DNA of 64,000 nucleotides. It comes from Magnetospirillum sp. XM-1. GTDB taxonomy: Bacteria > Pseudomonadota > Alphaproteobacteria > Rhodospirillales > Magnetospirillaceae. Made by a program: the position numbers and the translations under genes. This document shows positions 51,161 through 60,779 of the stretch, piece after piece (position 1 is the first letter of the stretch; the number at the start of each line of letters is the position of its first letter). Where the stretch lies: contig NZ_LN997848.1 in the NCBI RefSeq assembly GCF_001511835.1, positions 2,384,001-2,448,000 on the forward strand, in the 5' to 3' direction. The notes under the pieces are model-generated. The model was given only the letters and a program-made list of their open reading frames with translations. It did not search any database and was not told where the DNA came from.

Positions 51161-51938
51161 TAGGTCCTGTTGACAAAGGCCGGTAGCCAAAGCTTTGCAG
51201 CGGCCAGATGGAGGAAACCCAGGAAAGATTTGGCGGTTTTGTCGTAACGGGTGGCGATGCGGCGGAACTGCTTGAGGCGATTGAACATGCGCTCGATGCG
51301 GTTACGATCCTTGTATCGCAGGAAGTTGCATGCAATGGGCTGGGAGCGATTGGCCCGAGGCGGGATGACCGGCAGGATGCCGTGGAAAAGCAGGTTCTCG
51401 CGGACGGCGTCACCATCATAGCCTTTGTCCCCCAGCAGCATGCGCGGTGTAGCGACCGGAAGCGCCATCAGGTATTCGACCGCCTGATAATCCGAGACTT
51501 CACCGCCAGTCAGCTTGAAGCCAAGAGGGCGTCCCTGACCGTCCGCGCGGGCGTGGATTTTGCTCGTAAAGCCGCCGCGGCTTCGACCAAAGCCTTCCTT
51601 ATGAGTCCCCCTTTTGCGCCGGCGGCTTGGCTGTGCCCTCGGACAATGGTGCTGTCGACCATGTGCTGCCAGTCGTCGGTCAGGCCGAGATCGACCAGTG
51701 TTTCCAACAAGGCGTCCCAGACGCCCTGTTCGGCCCAGCGTCGGAAGCGGACGTAGACGGAGTTCCATTTGCCATAACGTTCGTGCATGTCGCGCCAGGG
51801 GCAGCCGACCCGCAGTACGTAAAGCATGCCGTTGATGAAGCGGCGGTTGTCATGGGAAGGGCGGCAGCCGCGTCCTCGCTCGGAGGGCAGCAGTTCACCG
51901 ATGATCGCCCACTCCTCATCCCTCAGGTCGCCGCGCAT
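51160..51938 (-). CDS. IS5-family transposase, frameshifted
   Basis: Upstream frame from ATG 51938: MRGDLRDEEWAIIGELLPSE, VGCPWRDMHERYGKWNSVY and MVDSTIVRGHSQAAGAKGG (first Asp). Downstream frame: RSRGGFTSKIHARADGQGRP, LLGDKGYDGDAVR (second Asp) and RYKDRNRIERMFNRLKQFRR (Glu). The two meet at GCAAAAGGGGGAC on the coding strand (about 51604-51616), a typical slippery site. The stop codon is completed by the TA target site. Upstream promoter sequence is separated by IS91. Confidence 0.83.
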
Positions 51939-52093
51939 GCCACTGGTCTCCGCAAAGACCAGTGTTGAATCACGCCCGCGCCGTTTTGGGAATCTGGAGG
52001 GTTCTCTGAGGTCCGGCCGGTACGACGGCAGCCTCAAAGGAGCCGGACCTCTGAGAAGCCGGATTGAACGAAACCGCGGGACGCAGACGAGGT

Positions 52094-52342
52094 CTATGGG
52101 GATTTGGCCGTGGCGGTGGGTGCGCCGGGCGGCTGGGGCGGTGAGATGACGGCCGAGGGGGCGTTCACGGGCGCGGCGGCCAGGACCAAAATTGCGGCGG
52201 CGGTTGCCGTGAGGTGCCGATCGGCGGCAATCGCGCTGACCATGATGGGCGCCAGGACACGATGTGGGCGACCGAGCGCGATGCCGACGGCCAGCGTCGG
52301 TGCGAGCACGGTTCCCAAGAGCAGGCACGGTACGGCGGTCAT
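52094..52342 (-). CDS. Small hydrophobic passenger ORF of IS91 copy 2
   Basis: Same 82-residue frame as at 20245-20493, again starting in the transposase stop codon. No known family; doubtful as a gene. Confidence 0.4.
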   Translation of the reverse strand: MTAVPCLLLGTVLAPTLAVGIALGRPHRVLAPIMVSAIAADRHLTATAAAILVLAAAPVNAPSAVISPPQPPGAPTATAKSP

Positions 52343-53547
52343 GACGTGTCGATCCGGTAGGCGGCATGGCCGGCCGGTGATCGAGGGATGGCGCCGAGCG
52401 GCGCCATAGTGCCGCCGCAGCATGGGCAGCGGCGGAGGTCGTGGCCGGTGAGGCGGTGATGGCGGTCGCGGTAGTCGTCGGGCGTCCCCGCCGTGACCGT
52501 TGCCGGCGCCGGCACGGCCAGCAGGCGACGGCAGTTTTCCAGCTTGGCCGCCCGCTGGCCGTTGGCGAGGAATCCGTAATGACGGATGCGGTGGAAGCCG
52601 TCGGGCAAGACGTGGAGCAGGAAGCGGCGGATGAATTCGCCGGGCTGCAGCGTCATCACCTTCTGCTTGTCGTGATGACGATAGTCTTTCCAGCGGAAAC
52701 GGACCGAGCCGTCCGCGATCTCGACCAGGCGGCTGTTGGCGATGGCAACGCGGTGGGTGTAGCGGCCGAGATAGGCCAGCACCTGCTCGGGGCCGCCGAA
52801 TGGGCGTTTGGCGTAGACCACCCAGTCGGTTTTGCGCAGCGGCGCCAGATGGCGGGCAAAGGCGGCCGGCTCGGCGAGGGCTGCGAGGTCGGAGAAGAAG
52901 GCGAGCTTGCCCGCCAGGAACGCCGCCGTCATTTGGGCCAGAAACAAGCGGCGGAACAACCGGGACAGCACACGCACCGGCAGGAAGAAGCCCGGACGGC
53001 AGGCGACCCAGCGGCTTCCGTCCGGCGACAGGCCGCCGGCCGGCACCACGCAATGGAGATGGGGATGGTGCTGGAGCGCCTGTCCCCAGGTGTGCAGCAC
53101 GGCGACGAAACCGGGTTCGGCGCCGAGATGCCTGGGATCGGCGGCGATGGTGCGCAGTGTCTCGGCTGTCGCCTTGAACAGGATGTCGTAGACCACCGCC
53201 TTGTTGTGGAAGGCAATGGCGGCGATCTCGGCCGGCACGGTGAAGACGACGTGGAAGTATGGCACCGGCAGCAACTCGGCTTGGCGGTCGGCCAGCCACT
53301 GGGCGCGTGCCAGCCCCTGGCATTTGGGACAATGCCGGTTGCGGCAGGAATTGTAGGCGATGCGCACCAGCCCGCACGCACCACAGGACTCGCTATGGCC
53401 GCCCAATTGCGCCGTTCGGCAAGCCTCGATGGCGGCCATCACCCGGCGGCGGCCGCGGTCGAGATGTCCATCCTGGGCAGCCCGCCATGCACTGCCGAAG
53501 CGGCGGAACACGTCCGCCACCTCCAGTCCCCCGGCCATGGCTGCCAT
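52339..53547 (-). CDS. IS91-family HUH transposase, copy 2
   Basis: Same 402-residue protein as at 20490-21698, with the HPHLHCVV HUH motif, YLGRYTHR tyrosine region and N- and C-terminal Cys motifs. Lies inside an IS5 element. Confidence 0.9.
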   Translation of the reverse strand: MAAMAGGLEVADVFRRFGSAWRAAQDGHLDRGRRRVMAAIEACRTAQLGGHSESCGACGLVRIAYNSCRNRHCPKCQGLARAQWLADRQAELLPVPYFHVVFTVPAEIAAIAFHNKAVVYDILFKATAETLRTIAADPRHLGAEPGFVAVLHTWGQALQHHPHLHCVVPAGGLSPDGSRWVACRPGFFLPVRVLSRLFRRLFLAQMTAAFLAGKLAFFSDLAALAEPAAFARHLAPLRKTDWVVYAKRPFGGPEQVLAYLGRYTHRVAIANSRLVEIADGSVRFRWKDYRHHDKQKVMTLQPGEFIRRFLLHVLPDGFHRIRHYGFLANGQRAAKLENCRRLLAVPAPATVTAGTPDDYRDRHHRLTGHDLRRCPCCGGTMAPLGAIPRSPAGHAAYRIDTS

Positions 53548-53548
53548 C

Positions 53549-54406
53549 TCAGGACGGCGGCACCACCATCAGGTCGAGGCCGTCGAGTGGGCTGGTCGTC
53601 TTGGCGATCATTGCGTTGGAGACCTGGGTGTAGCGGGCCGTGGTCGACAGATTGTTGTGGCCGAGCAGCACCTGAATGATGCGGATGTCGGTGCCCGCTT
53701 CCAGCAGATGGGTGGCAAAGCTGTGGCGCAGGGTATGAACGGTGACGCACTTGTCGATCCCGGCGGCGGCACAGGCCGAGCGGCACGCGCAATTCAGCAC
53801 ATTCGGCTCGATCGGCTTGTCCTCGCGGCCGGGAAACAGCCAATGCCCGGGCCGCGCCAGCCGCCAATAGGTGCGCAGGATGCCGAGCAACTGCGCCGAC
53901 AACATGACGTAGCGGTCCTTGCGCCCCTTGCCCTGCTCGACCCGGATCACCATCCGGCCGCTGTCGATGTCGGCCAGCTTGAGCGCCACCACCTCTGATA
54001 CTCGCAGCCCGGCGGCATAGGCCGTGGTCAGCGCCGTGCGGTTCTTCAGGCTGGGCACCGCCTCCAGGAAGCGCACCACCTCGTCGGCGCTCAATACTAC
54101 TGGCAACCGCCGCGGCTGGCGGGCATAGGTGATCCGCTCCGGGGTCTCGGGGCACCGCAGCGTCACCCCGTAGAAGAACCGCAGCGCCGCCACAAACTGG
54201 TTGAGGCTGGCCCACGAAATCCCCTGCGACACCAAGTGGACCTGCCACGTGCGCACGTCTTCAAGGTCGAGCCGATCCGGCGATCGATTGAAGAAGCGGC
54301 TGAACTTCGAAACCGCATGAAGGTAGGATCGTTGCGTCGCCGGCGAAAGATTGCGGACCGTCATGTCCTCGATCATGCGGCGACGCAAAGGGCTCAATTC
54401 GGCCAT
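53549..54406 (-). CDS. Tyrosine recombinase associated with IS91, copy 2
   Basis: Same 285-residue recombinase as at 21700-22557, with HTLRHSFATHLLEAG and the tyrosine in ARYTQVS. Confidence 0.9.
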   Translation of the reverse strand: MAELSPLRRRMIEDMTVRNLSPATQRSYLHAVSKFSRFFNRSPDRLDLEDVRTWQVHLVSQGISWASLNQFVAALRFFYGVTLRCPETPERITYARQPRRLPVVLSADEVVRFLEAVPSLKNRTALTTAYAAGLRVSEVVALKLADIDSGRMVIRVEQGKGRKDRYVMLSAQLLGILRTYWRLARPGHWLFPGREDKPIEPNVLNCACRSACAAAGIDKCVTVHTLRHSFATHLLEAGTDIRIIQVLLGHNNLSTTARYTQVSNAMIAKTTSPLDGLDLMVVPPS

Positions 54407-54531
54407 CGGGGGCCTCCTGTCTGTAGGGGGGGGCGTGGAAAACCAACCTTCTCAGACAGGAGCCTTCGCCGTCCCCTCAGGCTCCAATACCGCGCCAGCG
54501 GTTTCGTTCAATCCCCTTTGTCAACAGGCCC

Positions 54532-54574
54532 TAGCCCGGTACGATTCAACCCGCTCGCGATTACTCTTTGCCAT
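54532..54574 (-). pseudogene. First 14 codons of a MAKSN-type small gene
   Basis: On the minus strand ATG 54574 opens MAKSNRERVESYRA, nearly the same as the start of the gene at 27941 (MAKSNSERVETYRA). It is cut at the IS5 element. The 410-base leader upstream also matches. The rest of the gene is not found on the other side of the IS5, where the caspase gene lies. Confidence 0.75.
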
Positions 54575-54984
54575 GCCGCATGGATCCGTTACTAGATACG
54601 TTTATAGTAACATAAGCCGAAAGCTTACCGTTGCAAGAAACGTAAATACACATGACGCACACAAACTAAAAGCCGCAAGCATATCAACATAAAATGGGAC
54701 ATAGAAAACGGGCCGTCACTCCATGCGCTTCATCACACTCTGACTATTCACCGACGGATGCTGAGCATTTGATATCGTGTCGTGTATAATGGCGTTGTAA
54801 CGCGATTCGGCGAGCACGCGTTGTTCACAACGGGCCGCAGAAATAGTCCCAGTAACGTAAGGAGGATCCGGCGGCGTTAACGCGCCATCTTGTCCCACTA
54901 AATTCCGACCAATAAAGACTAATGCGCTGTCGCGCCGACTGGCAAACGGATGAGCGAAAGGACCAAATCAACGGATTTGGCCCT
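54575..54984 (-). repeat. Leader repeat copy C (inverted)
   Basis: Inverted, diverged copy of the leader at 27521-27940. Read on the minus strand it has the near-palindrome GGGCCAAATCCGTTGATTTG, CCAGTCGGCGCGACAGCGC, AATTTAGTGGGACA, TTACTGGGACTA, TGTCCCATTTTAT, TTGCAACGGTAAGCTTTCGG and AACGTATCTAGTAACGG before the ATG. The spacing from the GGGACA box to the ATG is about 320 bases, as in copy A. The flank 54985-55076 has an open minus-strand frame of unknown origin. Confidence 0.65.
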
Positions 54985-55076
54985 CCCATTTCCTCGATCT
55001 TCCATTCATCGGCTATATCGCGGGCGGGCCGGAGAGCACGGCAATCCGGGAAGCGATCTGCAAGACGTAGGAAGGT

Positions 55077-56358
55077 GGACGCCTCCAAAAACCTCGGCGC
55101 TGGCCTGATTTTGGCCTGATCGGATCGGCCGTGGTGCTGGTCAGGCCCTATCGGCGCCGATTTCCGCAGGACATTGGTGGTTTCAGGCAATATTCCCCTG
55201 GTTTTGCCCTCAAGCGGGCGCACGTTTCCTCTCAAGCCACATGAGACGCCGCATGTTGTAGGCGAGGTTGATCATGCCGATCTTGGTTTCCGCCCTGGCC
55301 TTGCCGATGGTGCGGACGATGGCGGCCATCGGCCCCTTCTGGTGAGCGAAGATATGCTCGATCTTGGAGCGCACCATGGATTTGAGGGCATTGGCCTTGC
55401 GGGTTCTGTCTGGCATCGGCTTGCCCTTGGGCTTCTTGCGATGGACCTGCGAGACGAAGCCGTTCTTCGCCATAAACGTCTCGTTGTTTTCCGAGCGATA
55501 GGCCGTGTCGGCCCAGACGCCGCTCGCCGTATTGGTCTTGTCGAGTAGATCGTGCAACCGGGCGCCATCATGGGCTGCTGCATCCGTCACCAGCCATTTG
55601 CGGATCAGCCCATGCGCCCGATCCGCCGAAACGTGGTTCTTGTAGCCGAAGGATGGGACGGCCAGATCCACTTGCGGCTGGCCATCCTCACGGGGCTTGG
55701 CCTTGGAATACTTCACCGTCCACCGCGCATCGCGGTCCTTTTGCCGCAATTTCGCTGGCTTGTCCTTCCAGGCGTCAGGAATGGTTCCGGCCTTGATCGC
55801 GGCCTTCTCACCATCGGTATTGCGCTGTTTGGGGGCGGCGACAATGGTGGCATCCAGCAATTGCCCCGACATCGCCAGATAGCCTGCATCGCGCAGAGCC
55901 GCATCGAAGCGCTCGAACAGCGCCTTGATGGCGTTGGCCTTGGTCAGGTGCTCGCGGAAGGTCCAGATCGTGTTGGCATCGGGAACCGGATCGGAGATCC
56001 CAAGCCCAAGGAACCGCTTCCAGGTCAGGCGGTCACGCATGAAATATTCCGTGGCCTCGTCGCCCAGGCCATTCATCGCCTGCAGGATCAGCACCTTGAA
56101 CATCAGCACATGATCGAACGGCGGACGACCACCTTTGGCGCCATTCGAGCGCGGAACCGCACGCTCCAGGTCAGGACGGAACAGCGCGAAATCGATCGTC
56201 CGGTTCAAGTGCTCCAGCACGTCGCCCTTCTTCGAAAGACCCGCCAGACATTCTTCAACGTCGAAAAACCCCGGCGCCTTCATTGCCCAACCTCACCGCC
56301 ACGATCCCGTCATTGAATCAAAGCCCCGCCCTCATCACCAGGGTTTTTGGAGGCGTCC
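55077..56358 (-). mobile_element. IS5-family element copy X (1,282 bp)
   Basis: Ends GGACGCCTCCAAAAACCTCGG and, inverted, GGACGCCTCCAAAAACCCTGG. Same length as copy Y. No target duplication is visible (left flank AGGT, right flank AGAT), so one flank was probably rearranged after insertion. The right flank is the interior of an IS3 orfB. Confidence 0.88.
55210..56283 (-). CDS. IS5-family transposase (copy X)
   Basis: 357 residues in one frame. N-terminal domain MKAPGFFDVEECLAGLSKKG, DDE motifs QLLDATIVAAPKQRN (Asp), GVWADTAYRSE (Asp) and RSKIEHIFAHQKGPM (Glu). Complete and apparently active. The same protein is encoded at 57150-58223, and its end at 39829-40306. Confidence 0.9.
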   Translation of the reverse strand: MKAPGFFDVEECLAGLSKKGDVLEHLNRTIDFALFRPDLERAVPRSNGAKGGRPPFDHVLMFKVLILQAMNGLGDEATEYFMRDRLTWKRFLGLGISDPVPDANTIWTFREHLTKANAIKALFERFDAALRDAGYLAMSGQLLDATIVAAPKQRNTDGEKAAIKAGTIPDAWKDKPAKLRQKDRDARWTVKYSKAKPREDGQPQVDLAVPSFGYKNHVSADRAHGLIRKWLVTDAAAHDGARLHDLLDKTNTASGVWADTAYRSENNETFMAKNGFVSQVHRKKPKGKPMPDRTRKANALKSMVRSKIEHIFAHQKGPMAAIVRTIGKARAETKIGMINLAYNMRRLMWLERKRAPA

Positions 56359-56563
56359 AGATGCTGCGGCTGTACCGGGAGGAAAAGTTGGCGGTGCGCC
56401 GCCGCACCGGACGCAAGCGGGCTCTGGGCACGCGGGCGCCGATGTCGGCCCCCATGGGGCCGAACCAACGCTGGTCGTTGGATTTTGTCTCCGACGCCTT
56501 CATCGACGGGCGGCGGTTCCGCATCCTGGCGGTGGTCGATGACCATACCCGCGAGTGCCTAGC
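56359..56563 (+). pseudogene. IS3-family orfB, left fragment
   Basis: Encodes LRLYREEKLAVRRRTGRKRA, PMGPNQRWSLDFVSDAFIDG (first catalytic Asp) and VVDDHTRECLA, after which IS481 is inserted. The beginning of orfB is replaced by IS5 copy X. It continues at 58885. Confidence 0.85.
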
Positions 56564-56646
56564 TGTGAAGTCTCAGGAGGTTGCCCACTCGATCCGAACC
56601 GAGGAAGCTGAAGTTGCGACACTTTGGCTATCCAGGGAGAGATCGA

Positions 56647-57074
56647 ATGGGCATCCACAAGAATGCCGTTCTGACGCCGACCGGTCGAGAGATTCTGGTT
56701 CGGCGGGTTGTCGAAGAGGGGCAAAGACCCATGTCGGTGGCCACCGCCATGGGCGTGAGCCTCAGGACCGCCCGTAAATGGGTGTCCCGTTTCCGCTCCG
56801 AGGGCGTGCCTGGCCTTTACAACCGCTCATCGCGTCCGCATCGGTCACCGGCGCAAACGCCTGCTGCCCTTGCCGAGCAAATAGCGGTTCTGCGGCGCCA
56901 ACGCCGGACGGGAGGCGAGATCGCCGCCACCATGGGCGTGTCCAGGGCGACGGTATTCCGCATCCTGGGCCGCCTCGGCATGAACCGGCTGAAGTCGCTG
57001 GAGCCTGCCGAACCGGTGCGTCGCTATGAACGCGCCGAGCCGGGCGAGATGATCCACATCGACATCAAGAAGCT
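56647..57074 (+). pseudogene. IS481 transposase, N-terminal part
   Basis: Starts MGIHKNAVLTPTGREILVRR with two helix-turn-helix regions (VATAMGVSLRTARKWVSRFR and GVSRATVFRILGRLGMNRL) and the first catalytic Asp in MIHIDIKKL, where IS5 copy Y enters. It continues at 58357. Confidence 0.88.
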
Positions 57075-58356
57075 GGACGCCTCCAAAAACCCTGGTGATG
57101 AGGGCGGGGCTTTGATTCAATGACGGGATCGTGGCGGTGAGGTTGGGCAATGAAGGCGCCGGGGTTTTTCGACGTTGAAGAATGTCTGGCGGGTCTTTCG
57201 AAGAAGGGCGACGTGCTGGAGCACTTGAACCGGACGATCGATTTCGCGCTGTTCCGTCCTGACCTGGAGCGTGCGGTTCCGCGCTCGAATGGCGCCAAAG
57301 GTGGTCGTCCGCCGTTCGATCATGTGCTGATGTTCAAGGTGCTGATCCTGCAGGCGATGAATGGCCTGGGCGACGAGGCCACGGAATATTTCATGCGTGA
57401 CCGCCTGACCTGGAAGCGGTTCCTTGGGCTTGGGATCTCCGATCCGGTTCCCGATGCCAACACGATCTGGACCTTCCGCGAGCACCTGACCAAGGCCAAC
57501 GCCATCAAGGCGCTGTTCGAGCGCTTCGATGCGGCTCTGCGCGATGCAGGCTATCTGGCGATGTCGGGGCAATTGCTGGATGCCACCATTGTCGCCGCCC
57601 CCAAACAGCGCAATACCGATGGTGAGAAGGCCGCGATCAAGGCCGGAACCATTCCTGACGCCTGGAAGGACAAGCCAGCGAAATTGCGGCAAAAGGACCG
57701 CGATGCGCGGTGGACGGTGAAGTATTCCAAGGCCAAGCCCCGTGAGGATGGCCAGCCGCAAGTGGATCTGGCCGTCCCATCCTTCGGCTACAAGAACCAC
57801 GTTTCGGCGGATCGGGCGCATGGGCTGATCCGCAAATGGCTGGTGACGGATGCAGCAGCCCATGATGGCGCCCGGTTGCACGATCTACTCGACAAGACCA
57901 ATACGGCGAGCGGCGTCTGGGCCGACACGGCCTATCGCTCGGAAAACAACGAGACGTTTATGGCGAAGAACGGCTTCGTCTCGCAGGTCCATCGCAAGAA
58001 GCCCAAGGGCAAGCCGATGCCAGACAGAACCCGCAAGGCCAATGCCCTCAAATCCATGGTGCGCTCCAAGATCGAGCATATCTTCGCTCACCAGAAGGGG
58101 CCGATGGCCGCCATCGTCCGCACCATCGGCAAGGCCAGGGCGGAAACCAAGATCGGCATGATCAACCTCGCCTACAACATGCGGCGTCTCATGTGGCTTG
58201 AGAGGAAACGTGCGCCCGCTTGAGGGCAAAACCAGGGGAATATTGCCTGAAACCACCAATGTCCTGCGGAAATCGGCGCCGATAGGGCCTGACCAGCACC
58301 ACGGCCGATCCGATCAGGCCAAAATCAGGCCAGCGCCGAGGTTTTTGGAGGCGTCC
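57075..58356 (+). mobile_element. IS5-family element copy Y (1,282 bp)
   Basis: Complete element with 4-bp target duplication AGCT (57071-57074 and 58357-58360) inside the IS481 transposase gene. Opposite orientation to copy X. Confidence 0.92.
57150..58223 (+). CDS. IS5-family transposase (copy Y)
   Basis: Same 357-residue transposase as copy X at 55210-56283, with no residue difference noticed. Intact DDE motifs. Its presence in two complete copies and one fragment within 20 kb suggests recent activity. Confidence 0.92.
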   Translation: MKAPGFFDVEECLAGLSKKGDVLEHLNRTIDFALFRPDLERAVPRSNGAKGGRPPFDHVLMFKVLILQAMNGLGDEATEYFMRDRLTWKRFLGLGISDPVPDANTIWTFREHLTKANAIKALFERFDAALRDAGYLAMSGQLLDATIVAAPKQRNTDGEKAAIKAGTIPDAWKDKPAKLRQKDRDARWTVKYSKAKPREDGQPQVDLAVPSFGYKNHVSADRAHGLIRKWLVTDAAAHDGARLHDLLDKTNTASGVWADTAYRSENNETFMAKNGFVSQVHRKKPKGKPMPDRTRKANALKSMVRSKIEHIFAHQKGPMAAIVRTIGKARAETKIGMINLAYNMRRLMWLERKRAPA

Positions 58357-58889
58357 AGCTGGGCCGTTTCAATAAGATCGGCCACCGCATCACCGGCGAC
58401 CGAATCGGCCAAAGCAACAGTCGGGGCGTCGGCTGGGAGTTCGTCCATGTCTGCATCGACGACGCTTCACGGGTTGCCTTCTCCAGGATCATGCCCGACG
58501 AAAAGAAGGAAAGTGCCGTCGCCTTCCTGGACGCGGCGCTGGCCTACTACGCCGGCCTCGGCATCACCGTCCAGCGGGTGATGACCGACAATGGCTCATG
58601 CTACCGCTCCAAGCCGTTCCGCAAAGCCTGCACCGATCATGGGCTCAAGCATGTCCGCACCAAGCCCTACACGCCCAAGACCAACGGCAAGGCCGAGCGC
58701 TTCATCCAGACGGCTCTCCGCGAATGGGCCTATGCCCAGGCTTATGAAAACTCAGCCCGCCGGGCCGAGGAGTTGCCCCACTGGCTGCACCGCTACAACT
58801 GGCATCGGCCCCATGGTAGCTTGAAGGCGCAGACACCTATCAGCCGACTCGGTCTGACCGGTGACAACGTCTTGCGACTCCACACCTAG
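58357..58889 (+). pseudogene. IS481 transposase, C-terminal part
   Basis: Continues the frame with GRFNKIGHRITGDRIGQS, HVCIDDASRVAFSRIMPDEK, the second Asp in VMTDNGSCYRSK and the Glu in PKTNGKAERFIQTALREWAY, ending at 58889. Restoring the sequence across IS5 copy Y gives one full-length transposase. Confidence 0.88.
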
Positions 58890-59373
58890 CGCTGGTGGCG
58901 GACACGTCACTTTCTGGTGCTCGAGTTGCTCGGGAATTGGACACCCTGATGGCTCGGCAAGGCAGACCGGTGATGGTGGTGTCCGACAATGGCACCGAGC
59001 TGACCAGCATGGCCATCCTGCGCTGGTGCCAGGAACGCCGGGTCGAATGGCATTACATCGCGCCGGGCAAGCCGACCCAGAACGCTTTCATCGAAAGCTT
59101 CAACGGCAAGCTGCGCGACGAATGCCTCAACGAGACGCTGTTCACCTCATTGAATCACGCCAGGGCGGTCCTGGCGGCCTGGAAGGAGGATTACAACCAT
59201 GTGCGGCCCCATACCAGCCTCGGCGGCGCCACGCCGGCGGAGATGGCCGCTCGATCCCGAACGCAACCAGGGCCGGGGCATGCCCCGGCCCTGGTTGCCA
59301 TCACCGCCCTTTTCAGGCATCAAAACCAGACGGGACTCTATCTCTGAGCGGTAACAAGTTCAGGAACAGGTCA
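58885..59373 (+). pseudogene. IS3-family orfB, right part and element end
   Basis: Continues orfB with [20 protein letters not shown], the Asp in [11 protein letters not shown] and the Glu in [20 protein letters not shown], stop at 59347. The IS3 end GGAACAGGTCA closes at 59373 and matches, inverted, the orfA-side end at 40699-40709. Inactive because of the IS481 and IS5 insertions. Confidence 0.85.
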
Positions 59374-59424
59374 ACAAGCCGTCGGCGGGATTTCCTCCAA
59401 CGGCTTGCCGCCCCATGCAGGACC

Positions 59425-60588
59425 TTACTGAACCAGGCTCCACTGGCCGTTCTTGATCTCGAGCAGTTTCAACGAGTTGAGGTTCAGGCCCAGATGATTG
59501 CCGGGCGACATGCTGACGATGCCGCTGGTTCCCACATAGCCCGAGGTCCGCTCGATCTCGTCCCTGACCTTGTGCTTGTCGACCGAACCGGCCCGCGAGA
59601 TGGCGGTCAGCGCGATCTGCAAGGCGTCATAGGCGTGGCCGCCATAGGTGGAGACCTCGGTCTTGAAGGCGGCCTCGGTCTCGGTCTTGAACTTCATGGT
59701 CACCGTCTTCTGCGGATCGTCGGCGGGCAACGCCTCGGCCACCAGCACGGCGGAGGCCGGCAGGCGGACCCCTTCGGTGGCGTCGATTCCGGCCAGCTGG
59801 ATGAAGTTCTTGGAATTGACTCCGTGGGACTCGTAATAGGGCAGGCCCATGTTGAGCTGCTTGGCGTTCTTGGTCACCACCGCCGCCGACTGGCCGAAGC
59901 CCAGGTTGAAGATGGCCTGGACGCCCGGCGTGTTCTTGATCTTGGTGAGCTGCGGCGTCATGTCGGCGTCGGACGCGAAATATGTCTCGTCGGCCAGGAT
60001 GGTCATGCCGTGCAACGGGGCCAGCTCCTTGGTGGCGGTGCTGGCCGACTTGCCGTAGCCGTCGTTGCCGTAGATCAGGGCGATGTTGGTGATGCCCCGC
60101 TTCTTCATGTCGAGGAACACCTTTTCGGTGGCCATCTTGTCGGTGTGGGGCGTCTTGAAGATCCACTTCTTGACCGGTTCGACGATGACGCCGCCGCCGG
60201 CGATGGAGATCAGCGGAATTTCCGCCCGCTCGGCCAGCGGAATGGCCGCCATGGTGTTGCCGGTCAGCGTCGGGCCGATGATCAGGTCGACGTTGTCGGA
60301 TTCGATCAGGCGCTTGACCAGGGTGGTGGTCTTGTCGGCCTTGCCCTCGTCGTCGTAGACGATCAGCTCGATCTTGCGCCCGAGCACGCCCCCGTCCTTG
60401 TTGAGCTGGTCCGAGTACATCTTCAGGACCTTGGCTTCGGGGTCGCCCAGCAGCGACGCCGGGCCGGTGACGCTCAGCACCGCGCCGATCTTGATCGGCT
60501 CGATGGCCTGGGCCGACCCCGTCCAGGCCGCCATCACGGCAATGGCGGCCGACGCTAACAATATTCGCCTCCTAGACGTATGCGACAT
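59425..60588 (-). CDS. Branched-chain amino-acid-type ABC transporter substrate-binding protein
   Basis: 387 residues, periplasmic. Signal peptide MSHTSRRRILLASAAIAVMA with cleavage after GSAQA. The mature protein begins IEPIKIGAVLSVTGPASLLG, the standard LivK/Peripla_BP_6 opening, and has two lobes (LIIGPTLTGNTMAAIPLAER; YGNDGYGKSASTATKELAPL). The ligand is not known; members of this group near CoA-ligation and hydroxylase genes often bind aromatic or fatty acids. Start ATG 60588 follows GGGAGGGAG. It is 192 bases past the SDR gene and separated from it by a strong hairpin, so it may have its own promoter. Confidence 0.9.
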   Translation of the reverse strand: MSHTSRRRILLASAAIAVMAAWTGSAQAIEPIKIGAVLSVTGPASLLGDPEAKVLKMYSDQLNKDGGVLGRKIELIVYDDEGKADKTTTLVKRLIESDNVDLIIGPTLTGNTMAAIPLAERAEIPLISIAGGGVIVEPVKKWIFKTPHTDKMATEKVFLDMKKRGITNIALIYGNDGYGKSASTATKELAPLHGMTILADETYFASDADMTPQLTKIKNTPGVQAIFNLGFGQSAAVVTKNAKQLNMGLPYYESHGVNSKNFIQLAGIDATEGVRLPASAVLVAEALPADDPQKTVTMKFKTETEAAFKTEVSTYGGHAYDALQIALTAISRAGSVDKHKVRDEIERTSGYVGTSGIVSMSPGNHLGLNLNSLKLLEIKNGQWSLVQ

Positions 60589-60779
60589 TTCTCCCTCCCA
60601 GTAAGTGGCTATTTCATTTTTGGGTCCTCGTTTCCGGCCATGCCTGTTTTTGGGTCTTTGGCCATTACACCTATCCCGGAGATCGTGACCGATCCTCGGG
60701 ATCGCCCTCAAGCGGCGGGCGGGTCGCCTCCGCGACCCTTGCCTCCCCCGCCATAAGGCGCGCGGCCCCTTGGGCCTAG

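Larger units (their letters stand above)
51986..54514 (-). mobile_element. IS91-family element, copy 2 (2,529 bp)
   Basis: Second copy of the element at 20137-22665, same length, same orientation and with no difference I noticed in the encoded proteins. It lies within the IS5 element at 51163-54531, immediately next to that element's right terminal repeat. Confidence 0.88.
51163..54531 (-). mobile_element. IS5-family element carrying an IS91 insertion
   Basis: Terminal repeats GGTCCTGTTGACAAAGG (51163-51179) and, inverted, GGGCCTGTTGACAAAGG (54515-54531), flanked by TA on both sides. The native element is about 840 bp; the IS91 copy 2 (51986-54514) sits between its right terminal repeat and its transposase gene. 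Confidence 0.82.
56564..58884 (+). mobile_element. IS481-family element interrupted by IS5 copy Y
   Basis: Flanked by the 6-bp duplication CCTAGC (56558-56563 and 58885-58890). Ends TGTGAAGTCTCAGGAGGTTG and, inverted, TGTGGAGTCGCAAGACGTTG. Without the inner IS5 and its AGCT duplication it is about 1,035 bp. It is inserted in the IS3 orfB. Confidence 0.88.

Noticed and set aside
58861..60558. 565-residue plus-strand frame over IS3 orfB and the substrate-binding protein
   Set aside because: It starts in transposon sequence and runs antisense through a gene with a clear signal peptide and family signature.
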